Of a stretch of 64,000 nt of DNA, positions 1 through 11,300 are shown in pieces (within the stretch, counting starts at the first letter, position 1; each line of letters begins with the position of its first letter). The notes beneath the pieces are model-generated. The model searched no databases and had not been told where the DNA came from. It saw only the letters and a program-made list of their open reading frames with translations. This stretch comes from Trema orientale (taxonomy: Eukaryota; Streptophyta; Magnoliopsida; Rosales; Cannabaceae): the NCBI GenBank assembly GCA_002914845.1, contig JXTC01000230.1, forward strand, positions 233,023 through 297,022, read 5' to 3'. Both the position numbers and the translations under genes were made by a program.

Positions 1-258
1 AAGAACATACTATAATCTCAAAGCAACGACCATAGATTATACTGATTTGGTATGTACCATATATAATTAATAATTATTATCAAAATAATCACTTCCTTCT
101 CTAATCTTTGAATTTTAATTTTGTGCAAGAATTTTTCTAACAACAATATTTATTTTTTTCCAAATAGAATCAATAACATTAAGACTAAAAAATATTTCAG
201 TAATTAACACATAAACTCATATTACATCAACCCACGCAGTGCGCGGAATTACGACTAG
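1..258 (+). mobile_element. Helitron-like 3' end (upstream copy, partial)
   Basis: The last part of this segment ends in a short GC-rich hairpin (arms around 235-243, loop AG) followed about 12 bases later by CTAG at 255-258 and then T. A hairpin shortly before CTRR, with T immediately after, is the classic 3' terminus of Helitron rolling-circle transposons. The same terminus recurs at 741-766 and 1226-1252. No RepHel coding sequence is visible, so this is a non-autonomous copy whose 5' end is not identified. The rest of 1-230 is AT-rich and shows nothing else. Confidence 0.5.
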
Positions 259-766
259 TATATATTAAGCATAAGCAGAGAGAATGTAAAAACTTTGATA
301 GCTTCTTTGATCATTATTCTTTTTTAAAATTTTTAGAAATTCCTTATTTTTTTATGATATGATTGGTCCTATTATTATTTTTTTATGCTATGATTGGTTG
401 TAACATATATATATATTATATTATATAATATTTGTACTTAGTTTAATATTAGTGATACCTTATAATAAATTTAGTTCATCGAATCGAATAAATAATTGTG
501 ATACATTCGTCTCATCAAAATAAATGTAGAGATAAACACATTTTTTTATTGTTTTATATAATATAATATTTAATTTAATATTAATGATACCGTATATTAA
601 ATTTAGTTCATTGAACGTCAAATAGTTGTGCTATATTTGTCTCATTAAAATAAATATAAAAATAATTATATTATTTAATGTTGTAATATATTGAACTAAC
701 TATAAATTAAGCTTTAATGTATGCAATATTAATATTAACTCGCGCAAAGCGCGGTATAACGACTAG
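259..766 (+). mobile_element. Helitron-like tandem unit 1
   Basis: A unit of about 508 bases lies between two CTAG termini. Its start (TATATATTAAGC then AGCAGAGAGAA) is repeated almost exactly at 767, directly after the next CTAG. Its end carries the palindrome CGCGCAAAGCGCG at 741-753 and CTAG at 763-766. Head-to-tail arrangement of non-autonomous Helitrons is known in plants. No open reading frame of note. The Helitron assignment rests on the 3' structure; the 5' TC terminus was not resolved. Confidence 0.5.
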
Positions 767-1252
767 TATATATTAAGCCTGAAGCAGAGAGAAAGTGTAA
801 AAACTCTGATAGCTTCTTTGATCACCATTCTATTTTTAAAATTTTTAGAAAATTCCTTATTTTTTCATGATATGATTAGTCCTATTATTATTTTTTCATG
901 CTATGATTGGTTGTAATATATACATGTATTATATAATATTATATTTAGTTTAATATTAATGATACCTTATATTAAATTTAGTTCATCGAACAAATAGTTG
1001 TACTACAGTCATCTCATCAAAATAAATACATCATTTAATGTTTTATATAATATTATATTTAATTTAATATTAATAATACCTTATATTAAATTTAGTTCAC
1101 CGAATAAAAAGTTATGTAATATTCATCTCATCAAAATAAATGTAGAGATAAATACATTATTTAATATTGTAATACATTGAAACTAACTATAAATTAAGTT
1201 TAATGTATGCAGCATTAATATCAACTCGCGCAAAGTGCAGTATAACGTCTAG
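767..1252 (+). mobile_element. Helitron-like tandem unit 2
   Basis: A second unit of about 486 bases, clearly homologous to 259-766 over its full length, with small indels and substitutions. Its terminal hairpin (1226-1239) has decayed to CGCGCAAAGTGCAG, and it ends in CTAG at 1249-1252. After it the similarity stops, so the array has two full units plus one upstream terminus. Non-coding. Confidence 0.5.
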
Positions 1253-2163
1253 TTGTTATATAAAGAGAAGTGTTTGCAAACTTTGAGCTAGCTTTTATTC
1301 TTCTAGAATCATTTACGTCCTATTCAATCTCTCAAATCAATAACCTATATATATGGACAAACATAATTTAGTTTAAATTATTGCAGCTTACAAAACTTTA
1401 TGTGCAGAAATTTATTGCAGCTTACAAAAATTTAATTTACATATACTCGAAATTTATAGTGGTTTTAAGTGGAAGTTCTAAAGGACCTTAATTAGTTATT
1501 GCGACTATATATAATATTACTTATGGTATTGATGGCCAGTTTATATGTATGCATTTTATGTTTATGACAAGTTTTGCATGTGTAACTAATGAATTAATTT
1601 TTAACGAAAATATTTGTTGATTCTTTAAACGCATTTGATGAGTACAAGATATTGTAATCAATTTGAGTTTTTCTAAAGATTTTTTTTTCAGAGAGACTGG
1701 GTTTTTTTTTTATTAATCGAATTATATATTCATTAGCAATTAATATAACGAAAATTGAGAGTCGCTTAAAAATTATTAGAATATATGTGTGTATATACAC
1801 AAAATACAACGGGCAAAGCCTGTAAAAATTAAAGTACTTACCTACTCATATTGATGAACACAATTTGATCACAAGCCCCTAATGTTCCTCTTTCACCATC
1901 ACCACGGTTGTAGAAAGTCGCCTACTTTCCATATCTATTCCACCAGTAGCCGCCTTGTTTTAAATTGCCTTTCATCAAGGTTCCCATTGTTATAAAAGAG
2001 CAATACAGGCAATAGTGTTTAGAAAATACCGTTTCACCGAATCTTTATGTGGACCCCACACCTCGATCTGTTGCTGTTATGTTATTTTCATGATTAGAAG
2101 TGTTGCTTAGCATTTTCTTGTCGTATATGTACAATGTATAATTCATACAACTTAAGTCCCATG

Positions 2164-2169
2164 CACGTG
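2164..2169. promoter_or_regulatory. G-box CACGTG
   Basis: A palindromic CACGTG lies about 370 bases upstream of the flavonol synthase start codon. G-boxes are bound by bHLH and bZIP factors, including HY5, which drives light-responsive flavonol genes in Arabidopsis. Function here is inferred from position only. Confidence 0.35.
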
Positions 2170-2294
2170 GTCAAATAGTTTTTAAACATTGTACACGCGC
2201 GGCCGGACCCGGGAAAATGACACATAAACAAATTTTCTTACCTGGAAAGGTAGCTAGGGTGTGACTTGGGCACGTTTTTGAATCTACTACTCTA

Positions 2295-2301
2295 ACCAAC
2301 C
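2295..2301 (+). promoter_or_regulatory. MYB recognition element (AC-element-like, ACCAACC)
   Basis: ACCAACC lies about 120 bases upstream of the TATA box of the flavonol synthase. R2R3-MYB regulators of flavonol and phenylpropanoid genes (MYB12/MYB111 type) bind AC-rich elements of this form. With the G-box further upstream it resembles the MYB plus ACGT-element modules of flavonoid promoters. Inference from sequence and position. Confidence 0.35.
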
Positions 2302-2416
2302 GGTCCAATTTTCCAAGGCAATAATTTTAGGGGAAAAAACAAACGAGAAAATTTACGTTAAATTATTTCTCCAATCCCTGCATACATCAAAGCACACATT
2401 CATTTGGATCCTTCAT

Positions 2417-2425
2417 TATAAATAA
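2417..2425 (+). promoter_or_regulatory. TATA box of the flavonol synthase gene
   Basis: TATAAATAA lies 116-124 bases before the ATG at 2541. Transcription would start about 30 bases downstream, giving a 5' leader of about 90 bases that ends in an A-rich stretch just before the start codon, usual for plant genes. Confidence 0.55.
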
Positions 2426-2540
2426 GTATCTACGACATGGAATATATTCAATATCCTTGTACAAATTAAATCTTTCTTATTCTCTTTGCAAGTACCATAT
2501 AACACTCTTATAGATAAGAAAAAAAAAACACATTAAGTTA

Positions 2541-5500
2541 ATGGGGGTTGAGAGAGTCCAAGCCTTGTCATTCGCCGGGCTAAAGGAGCTCCCAGCGCAG
2601 TTTATCCGTCCTGATCACGAACGCCCCGGGAACAGCAAGGCCGTCGAGGGCGTCACGGTGCCGGTCGTGTCACTCTCTCATCCACACGACGTGGTGGTTA
2701 AGGAGATTGGCGCAGCGGCCGCCGAGTGGGGCTTCTTTTTGCTCACCGATCATGGGATGCCGCCCTCGCTGATCCGACGGCTGCAAGAGGTCGGACAGGT
2801 GTTTTTCGAGCTGCCTCAGGAAGAGAAGGAGGCATACGCGAATGATCATGCCTCAGGGAAGTTCGAAGGTTATGGGACTAAGATGACTAAGAACCATGAA
2901 GCAAAGGTGGAATGGATTGACTACTTTTTTCATGTCATGTCTCCTCTATCTAAAGTTAATCCCGAGTTTTGGCCCAAAAATCCTCCTTCGTATAGGTAAT
3001 ATATATTGTTACTAGTTACTAATTCATCATGTACATAATCATTCGTACATGAAATCTTATTACTATTTACGTCAAAAGAAATAATTAATACTAGAAAGAG
3101 TACTGCTACTAATTAATATTAATACGATCTCTCCTATTGGTTGACTAAGATTCGAACATCAAGAAATTTAAGTCACTAACCATGTTAAATAAATTAGATC
3201 TGGTTACATCATATCCTATTGATTAATCTCGATGATGAAAAGTAAAAGTTTTCGTATCTTTTCATATAGTTAATATGGGAACTACTCTCTTCTTTAGATT
3301 TTTTTTTTTTTTTTTTTTTTTAACCTTATGCCTTGTAAAAATTTGCGTTACTAAAAACTAATTTAAATTTCAGACTCTCATTTTTTAAAACTTAGCAAAA
3401 TTTATTTCATAATTTGTTTTTTCACCCAATCTATACACATTTCTGCAAGTGGAACAAACACAAAAATAATAAAGAAAAAACGAAAATAAAACAAACAAAC
3501 GGTTTATCTGAACCGTATCAAATTAATAAACAAATATTGTGTTGTTAATTTTCCTTTCTCATGCGAATACTGTTTTTGTTTGGGTTTTCTTTTCTCACCC
3601 TCTTTTCTAATTAGATACCTCCTTAAAATTTAAAATTAAAATATTTTCTTAATACACTCCTCTTTAATATTACTGATTCCAAAATTGGACATTAGCAAAA
3701 AAAAAAAAAAAAAAAATTGATAGAATTTATTTTTCTACTCATTAGTTTTAGAATCTCCTATCATTTATCTTCTTCTTCAACCTTTCTCTTTTTTGATAAA
3801 AACTCACTCTAAGATCTAAGTATTTTAATATATTGATCGTTTTTAATTAAAAGAATAGATAGAATAATTTAGGATTCAAATTATCAATCAATTTTCATTA
3901 TCTTGTATTATTATTGTTTACTTATTTCTCCTAAAAAAAAGTTAGGGTTCTTGAGTTATTTTAGAGTTCTTGTTTTATTTTTCATAAATATTAAATTAAA
4001 ACTTTAGGTAGAAAGGAGGAAGAGACGGAGTAACTTAATCAAAATTATTGGGATTTAAGAAGTACAATATGTTCATCTATAATTTCAAAAACTTAATCTA
4101 ACTAGAAGTATTTTAACTTTTTTTAAGGATTTTATTTTTAATTTCAAGAATAATAAATTTCATCAAAGGTTTTCAAATGGGTGTGTTAAGTACTAATATT
4201 GTAATTAAGAATAAAGATTCTAGTTGTTTAATATCTATTTTGTCTATTTATGTCATTTTGTATATGGTTATTTGTGTCATAAATTAATTTTTATATGAGA
4301 GGTGGGAAGAGAAGAAAAAAGTAGCAACAGAGTCACATTTTCTGTTTTTAGTAGGCGTGGGCGTGAGCAACCGTGTCCTATTTTGTGATTGCCAAATCAT
4401 CGCTAATCACAAATAATTAGCGGTTTTTTCTTTTTAGGGTAGGGAAGGAACAATATATAGTTAGCTTTAATATGTAAAAATTAGTTTTGTATTTTTATTT
4501 ATAAGAGAAAAGGCCACATATATACATATAATAATAGAGATATATAATAATTATGGCAACATATTATAATTACGCAAAATCTGAAAATAATATCAGTACT
4601 GGATTTATTTATTTATTATTTTTTTTAGGCCATTATCAGTACCGGATATTTGAATAGAAATTCTACATACGTACACTTGACTAAGTACATACAAGGAAAA
4701 TCTCCAATAGGAATAGTCATTATTATGCATACTTACAAGGTATAAAAGATAAATAAATGTAACCATAATGTCTCCAATGGGTCCACATAATTGTTCTGTC
4801 GAATCATTTCATAACCGAATTTGGAGTGACATAAATTTCCTAACGAGAAGAAAATAAATATGTAAACTGACATCAACTCTTAATATATGTGGGACACCAT
4901 ACTGCAACTGAAGAGAAGTGACTGAAGAGTACAACACGGAAGTGTTGAGAATGACAGATGAGGTACTGCAACTACTGTCCGAGGGACTTGGTCTGGAGGG
5001 GAAGGTTCTAAAGTCTCGTTTGGGAGGAGAGGAAATAGAGCTAGAGATGAAGATAAACATGTATCCGCCATGCCCACAACCTGAGCTGGCCCTTGGAGTG
5101 GAACCCCACACTGACATGTCTGCTCTCACCATACTCGTCCCCAACGAAGTTCCTGGCCTTCAAGTATGGAAAGATGACCACTGGGTCGCTGTCGATTACT
5201 TGCCAAATGCGCTCTTTGTTCACATCGGCGATCAAATTGAGGTACCATGCCAAATGTAAAATCCAATATGTTCTCATCTCTCTTTCTATTATTTTGTTTT
5301 TTCATAAAGTTAACAGTTAAAAAGGTTAGAGGCTGACGTACCATTTTAATTACTTATATCAGTTTTGATGAATTATTATCGGTTTTTCTAAATGGTGATC
5401 TTGTGTTTGTTTTAATGTTAAATTTCATTTATTGATCAATTTTGTTGATGATACGTTGCTAGTGTTACATTTTATCATGTATTTCATATGTATCTGTGCT

Positions 5501-5749
5501 AATTCTGACCGTACCAAACAAAAAAAATGCATGAAGGTACTAAGCAATGGGAAGTACAAGAGTGTTCTTCACAGAAGCCTGGTGAACAAGGACAAAACTC
5601 GCATGTCATGGGCGGTGTTTTGCGTGCCTCCCCATGAGACAGTGATCGGACCTCTGCAGGAGCTCGTTGGCGAGAATAACCCGCCCAAGTTTTCAACCAA
5701 AACATATGCGGAGTACCGGTACCGCAAGTTCAACAAGCTCCCACAGTAA
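2541..5749 (+). CDS. FLS: flavonol synthase (2-oxoglutarate/Fe(II)-dependent dioxygenase), 3 exons
   Basis: Exons 2541-2995, 4914-5241 and 5537-5749 join in frame across GT-AG introns (phase 2 in Arg152, then phase 0) to give 331 aa, close to the usual 335. The enzyme oxidises dihydroflavonols to flavonols, using 2-oxoglutarate and oxygen, in the cytosol. Iron ligands are His217 and Asp219 (HTD) and His273; the 2-oxoglutarate site is Arg283-x-Ser285. Both motifs that separate FLS from related dioxygenases are present: PxxxIRxxxExP at 18-29 (usual EQP is ERP) and SxxTxLVP at 221-228. Relative to Arabidopsis FLS1, the substrate-site residues Lys198 and Phe289 are kept, but His132 is Tyr128 and Glu295 is Val291, so the protein belongs to the DYFFH-type subgroup. 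Exon 1 is much more GC-rich than its surroundings. No stop or frameshift; likely functional. An anthocyanidin-synthase-like role is the main alternative. Confidence 0.93.
2996..4913 (+). other. intron 1 of the flavonol synthase (1,918 bp)
   Basis: Begins GTAATA at 2996 and ends AAG at 4911-4913. AT-rich, with a T-run near 3299-3320, an A-run near 3696-3716 and no open frame or recognisable element. It is long for this gene family, whose introns are often a few hundred bases, so it may hide an old non-coding insertion. Confidence 0.8.
5242..5536 (+). other. intron 2 of the flavonol synthase
   Basis: GTACCA donor at 5242, AAG acceptor at 5534-5536, 295 bases, phase 0. It lies after the conserved GDQIE, the position where the second intron of FLS genes is generally found. 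No other feature seen. Confidence 0.85.
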
Positions 5750-6027
5750 AAACTAGTGTTACGTACACATAAACTCGTGAGACTAGTTTTTTACTGTGAA
5801 ATTTTTCTTGGAATTAGTTAATATTACCACTTTAAGAAAATTTCATCAAGATTCAGAGAGTTTTCAGTGTTTGATATTTGTCTTGAATAATTTAGTTTTG
5901 TCTGATGATTAAGTATGGGCTATGCTTTCTCTTAATAATACACAGCTACTCCCACATGTACTCCAATATAGTACGAAATAAAGTCTAAAGTAAGCCTGTT
6001 TTAAGTCTGTTTCTCTCTCTCTTAATA

Positions 6028-6182
6028 GGCCACGGATGTAGTCCCTTCGAAGGGACCGGTCCCGTACATATTTTGACCAACACATATCATATTTTGACCA
6101 ATCTGTGTTGGCTAAAACATGACCTGTGTTGGTCAAAACATGAACGGTACTGGTCTCTTGAGCGGGATTACATCCATGCCCC
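6028..6182. mobile_element. hairpin MITE, 155 bp, with 8 bp target duplication
   Basis: The two halves are inverted repeats of about 60 bases: the left half starts GGCCACGGATGTAGTCCC and the right half read backwards starts GGGGCATGGATGTAATCCC, and both continue through a GACCAACACA-like stretch. TCTTAATA flanks both sides (6020-6027 and 6183-6190), and counting one more C gives nine bases. An 8-9 bp duplication fits hAT or Mutator type non-autonomous elements; the termini do not decide between them. It sits about 280 bases after the flavonol synthase stop codon. Confidence 0.75.
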
Positions 6183-6290
6183 TCTTAATATATATATATA
6201 TATATATAAATATAAATATGTGATAAAATGCGAACGTGAAGATATATATATATAAATATAAATATGTGATAAAATGCGAACGTGAAGACA
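6183..6290. repeat. TA microsatellite with 46 bp tandem duplication
   Basis: A (TA)n run of about 20 bases is followed by two copies, 46 bases apart, of a unit that ends in GTGATAAAATGCGAACGTGAAGA (at about 6220 and 6266). The copies are identical over the unit. It directly adjoins the right target duplication of the MITE. Confidence 0.75.
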
Positions 6291-6559
6291 TATATAACAT
6301 TATGCTAAAGTCCAAATAGAGAGATACGTAGTCCAGAGAGTCATGCATATGCATTGAATTAAAAGGTGTCCCATATCATCATGTGCCAAAAAGAGCATGA
6401 AAAGTACTGCAATTGGAAAATCTGATCGATCCGCCCACGAAGAATTCCATGCCACTAGCTAGGTTGTTTTCTCTGACTTTATGCCTGATCAGATTATCTT
6501 CTGTAATTTGTCAGTCTCCAAGTGACCACAGTCCGTTCCTAATATTTTTAATGATTCTC

Positions 6560-8273
6560 CTATTTCTATTTTATTCGGTGATAATTTTTCTAAGTGGAAA
6601 GGGAAAGTTCTCTCGACTTTGGAGTGCATGGATCTTCACTTGTCACTTGATGTGGAACAACCATGCACCTCTTCCAACAAAATCAAGTGCGCCAAATGAA
6701 AAAGCCTCTTATGAGTCTTGGGAGCGATTAAATCGCATAATTAAGCCCAATGTTTATGAAGACCTACATTAGCAAAAGCATTAGGGGTTCAATCCCTAAA
6801 TGTGATTATAAAGCAAAGGACTTCATAAATGCCATTGAAAAACAATTTGTACAATATGACGAGGCCACAAATAATTTTGTACAATCTGACAAGGCTATGG
6901 CCAACACCCTTATGAAGAGACTTTCAGGCATGAAGTATAACAATTCTAAGAAATGTGTGTGAGCACATGATAGAGATGAGGGACCATTTTCTTTTACTCA
7001 AGTCTCTTGAAATATACATTTTTGAGTCCCTCTTGGTTCATTTGATATTGAACTCTCTTCCTACGAGTATGGTCCATTTAAGATTTTATACAACACATAA
7101 AGAAAAAAGGACAATTAAATGAACTTTTAACTATATGTATTCAAAGAGGAAGAGAGATTAAAGAATGAGATATTAGAAACTACACATCTAACAATTCATG
7201 ATAAGGGAAACGACAAGAAGACTAAAGGTGTTCCTAAGGGAAAGAAAAACAAAATGTCTACAAAGAAACAAGGCAATAAGGACATTTGTTTCTTTTGCAA
7301 AAAGATGGGGTAGATTAAGAAGGACTATCCAAAATTCAACAAATGACTTGAAAGATAGGTACCCTTTCACTTTTGTGTATCGTGAATTTCATTTTGTTGA
7401 TGTTCTTTATAATATATAGTGGATTGATTCTAGAATTATAATTCATGTTGCCAATGTTATCCAAGATTTTTAAAATCTAAGGAAATCGAAAGTAAATGAA
7501 CAAAGCATTTATTCAGGAAATAAGATGCATTCAAAGGTCGAAGCTGTAGGTTTTTATTTGGATATTGAGAACAACTTTTGTATTCCATCATTTTCTAGAA
7601 ATATTTTAGTTTCTATTGCAAAACTAATACCTTTTGGATTTAAATTTGTATTTTGAAACTCAATTTTTTCTCATATAAGAATGGTACTATTGTTGGCAAT
7701 AGCAATCTAGTTGATGGTTTATACAAATTTAATTTAGGTCCCGCATATGAATGCAACCTTCTGATTGTGTGAGATGCTAATGTTAGTACTAAATATTGGA
7801 TTATTAATGAACACTCCTCTAAATTATGGTATAGGAGATTGGGATATATCTTCATATAGCGACTTAAAAGATTAGTGAATAATGGAGTTTTACCAACTCT
7901 TGATTTCACTAATTTTAGTACTTGTATAGATTGCAAATTGACAAGAGTTTTAAGGTGCCAAGAGAAGTTATGAAATTCTTGAGATTATACATACAGATAT
8001 TAATTAGTGGACATTATCTTTCTTGTTTGAATGATCAAAGATATTTTATATCTTTTATAGAAAAAATATAAGTTATATATATCTCTATCTTATAAATCAT
8101 AAAGATGAAGCACTAGATGATTTTTAAGATTTGTAAAGTAGAAGTAAAGAAACAAAAGGAACAAAAAATCAAAACCATCTGATCAGACAAAGGTGAAGAA
8201 TATTATGGAAGGTACCTGAAAAAGGTCAAATACCAAGACAATTTGCTAAGTTTCTCAAATAAGAAGTGTTAGA
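6560..8273 (+). mobile_element. decayed Ty1/copia retrotransposon, 5' part (gag to integrase)
   Basis: Read in three frames with many stops, the segment follows the order of copia polyproteins: a gag start containing FSGDNFSKWKGKVL (about 6570-6620), a SIRGSIPKCD block (6774-6805), a zinc knuckle remnant CFFCKKMG with His lost to a stop (7290-7320), a protease-like stretch (about 7420-7480), a GAG-pre-integrase LWYRRLGYI motif (about 7820-7850), and the start of the integrase. No LTRs were found around it, so both ends are probably lost. It is interrupted at about 8274 and resumes at about 10016. Confidence 0.75.
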
Positions 8274-10015
8274 CCAAGATTGACAACCCAAAAGGGGGGG
8301 TGAATTGAGTTTTAAAACTTTTTAAGAAATTTTTCAACTATATAAAGCCATAGACCACTCTTTTGCAACTTTTAACATAGGTCAACAATAATACCAAATA
8401 TATAACAATAATACCAATTAAATTAAGCACACTAAATATCAAGCACACAATCAAAAAGTTTACAATAAAGTAAAGAGTATAGGGATAGAGAAAATGCAAA
8501 CTCGGTTTTTACGAGGTTTGACAAACATGAAAATTTGCTTACGTCCTAGGCTCTTGGAAACTTGGTTTGAGCTTCAACTATTCAGATCAAAATTGCAGAC
8601 TTGACCGACCTTTTTACAAATAGAGTAAATTCTTCTTAAGCTCACCCACGCCTTTACAATAGTCTTGACTCTAGCTCTATCACGCCTAACCTCGGATTAT
8701 TTTGACCCCGGTACCAACCTCACCTACATGGATTGTTTCGACATTAGTGCCAATCTCACCAACTCGCGGGTTGTTTAGACTCTGGTGATAACCTCACCTA
8801 CACTCAGGTTATTTAGACTCCGGTGATAACCTCACCTATGCACGGGTTGTTTATGACTCTGGTGCCAACCTCACCTCAACTCAAACAGTTTTTCAATAAA
8901 CGAGAGTGAACACACTCAAGAACTCTCCTCACACAAGTAATTAACGAATATAATTTTAACTGAGGAGATTTGAGAACAATGCACAATGGATGATGCTATA
9001 AGATTGACTCAATATGATTTGAAAGTAATTCAATGTAGAAATAGGCTTTTGAACTTTGAAGTAGCTGGATAACAATTTAGGTTCATGCGAAGCCTTTTTC
9101 ACATCTTAAAAAGACTTTATTTATAAGTTCTTGAGAAAACTAGCTGTTTTTTACCGTTTGACACAATTTCTGAAGTTTTCAATAGACCGATCAAGTTTCT
9201 AGTAGACTCCTAAAAATTAGCCGTTAGTAGTGCGGCTGCAACGGTTGAAATCTAACGGTTATAGCGAAGTTTTCGGTCTATCGAATGATATTTTTGGTCT
9301 ACTGATAGTTATTTTCAGTCTACTTAAAACTTTCAATTTTTGATAGCTTTTTGGCGTTTTTCTAAATTCTGACAACTTTTGGCATTTTTCAAATTTTGAC
9401 TTCTAAATATGTTTTAAACACTTTAAAAATATTGGAAATCAATTTGAAAAGAATATTTTGCCTATTGCAAACTTATTTTAGTTTCACAAAGATATTTAAC
9501 AATAATTTAGAAAGTGTTCCTACCAAAACATATTCTAGTTTGCAAATAAAAAATCTCTTTTTAGCCTATTTCAAATAATCATGATTTCAAATATATTTGT
9601 AACTTATTTAAACTTAAGAAATCATATATTAAAGAGTATTTTGCCCATTCAAACAAATTATTATTTTCTATTTTCAACCTTCTATGATAAAATAACCATT
9701 TTAAGCTTAAGATAGTTTGAAAACTCTTTTGAAAGCATGAGCCAATACAAAGAGAATTTATGTGCAGTGTAATAAATCAAATACAAGACTAAGTATGAAA
9801 TATACCCTATCTAAGCATGGTCTAATATTTTAATTGTCCATCTTCAAGTTTGATTCTAATAAGTCCAATATGCATCCATCTTCAAACTTGATTCCTTGAT
9901 CAACTTAAGTTAGAATTTTTAAAGCTATCACTCAAATTAAATCATTAGTATTAAATCGAATGTTTGTTATCTTCAAAATAAGAGTGAGTAAGATTGAAAC
10001 TTTAATTTCTCAACA
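8274..10015. mobile_element. 1.7 kb unclassified insertion within the copia element
   Basis: The copia integrase reading stops near 8273 and resumes near 10016 with the conserved TPQQNGVAKRRNRTL block, so this stretch was inserted afterwards. It opens with TGTTAGACC and a G-run motif ACCCAAAAGGGGGGG then TGAATTGAG; it ends close to TTCTCAACA, so it could be a TG...CA LTR, but I could not find a matching target duplication. It contains a 40 bp minisatellite (listed separately) and no coding region. Exact borders are uncertain by about 20 bases. Confidence 0.5.
8690..8885. repeat. minisatellite, about 40 bp unit, five degenerate copies
   Basis: A unit reading roughly GGTTGTTTAGACTCCGGTG then ATAACCTCACCTACAC recurs about five times with substitutions and small indels. 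It is confined to the insertion and gives it a locally higher GC content. Confidence 0.7.
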
Positions 10016-11300
10016 TGAAAGCATTATTGCACACACTATACAATGCCAAGTACACCACAACAAAATGGAGTAGCTAAAAGAAGAAACCGAACTTTAATGG
10101 ATTTGATAATGAGTATGATTAGCAATTAAAATGTTCTTTTAAATTTATAGAGTGATGCCTTAAAAACTGCAGTGTATATTTTAAACAGGGTTTTATTGAA
10201 GGTAGTTTGTAAAATTCCTTTTGAAATTTTGGAGAGGATGGGAACTAAGTTTAAAATATTTATACATATAGGGTTGCCCCAGTTGAAATGAAAATTTATA
10301 ATCCTTAGTTAAAGAAATTGGACAAAATAAGGATTTATAATCCTTAGTTAAAGAAATTGGACCCACGAACAGTAAGCGGTTATTTTATAGGCTATCTGGT
10401 AAACTCCAAAAGATATAGAATTTATTGTCCTTCACATTCTCTGAGAATTGTTGAATCTAGAAATGTAAAATTTTGAGAGGATCGTGAAGTGAGTGGGAGT
10501 ACTTTTCCAGAAACGTTGAATTTCATGAAGTTAGAGAATTAGTTGAAACATCTCCTCAAAAAGTATATTAATTTCTCATCATAGATCTAAGGAGATCCTC
10601 AAGAATAAAAAAAAAACATGCAATTTCTAGTGATTATATGTTGTGTATCTCCAAGATACTAACTTGAATGTTGGACTTAATAATGATTCAAGCTTATACT
10701 CACAAGCTAATGATGGAAAAAACTCAATGTCTTGGTACAATCCCATGGAGAAAGAGATGGAATCTATGGCTAAAATTTTTTTTTAGATCTTGCTAAGTTA
10801 CCAGTTGGTTATAGGGCCATATATATGCTGTATATGGATTTACAAGACCAAAGAAATGCATCTCGTAACATCGAGTGATATAAGGCCATAATTGTAGCTA
10901 AAGATTTCATTCAAAAATAAGGCATTAATTAATGAGATATTTTCTCTAAAACGGATTCTTTTAGAATAATCATAGTTTTAGTGGCTCATTTTGATTTGGA
11001 GTTACATCAAATGGATATAAAAATAACTTTTGTGAATAGGGATCTTGAAAAGGAGATATACATGAAACAACCTGAATGGTTCAGTAATTATGTGAATAGT
11101 CACTTAGTTTGCAAATTAAAGAGATCTATATCATGACCTGAAACAAGCTTCCCATCACTGGTATTTGAAGTTTTATAACGTTGTTACTTCATATGGTTTT
11201 ACAAAATAAATATCATTGACCAATGTATATACTTTACGATCAGTGGGAGCAAATATATTTTCCTAGTCTTATATGCTGATGATATTTACTTGTGAGCAGT
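10016..11300 (+). mobile_element. decayed Ty1/copia retrotransposon, 3' part (integrase end and reverse transcriptase)
   Basis: Continues the element from 8273. The end of integrase (TPQQNGVAKRRNRTL, about 10050-10100) is followed by a small direct duplication near 10285-10365, and then the reverse transcriptase: a VARDF-like remnant near 10890, an HQMDIKITFVN block (about 11000-11040), and the catalytic YADDI at about 11270-11285. Frameshifts and stops are frequent. RNase H and the 3' LTR are not visible; similarity ends soon after YADD. Confidence 0.75.

Larger units (their letters stand above)
1253..2416. other. intergenic region and distal promoter of the flavonol synthase
   Basis: No convincing gene is seen. 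The part near 2540 is presumably promoter sequence: a G-box and a MYB-type site are listed separately. At 1850-1960 the minus strand can be read as a short expansin-like stretch with a stop in it, which I do not call. The region is AT-rich and non-repetitive within the window. Confidence 0.5.

Noticed and set aside
1850-1960. Minus-strand stretch reading ATFYNRGDGERGTLGAC, somewhat like an expansin
   Set aside because: Only about 20 codons resemble the family, a stop precedes them, and no other exon is found.
6775-6800. GGGGTTCAATCCC, which looks like a tRNA B box
   Set aside because: It encodes the conserved SIRGSIPKC of copia gag, and no A box or cloverleaf is present.
9396-9578. Short open frame within the 1.7 kb insertion
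   Set aside because: AT-rich sequence with no motif; expected by chance.
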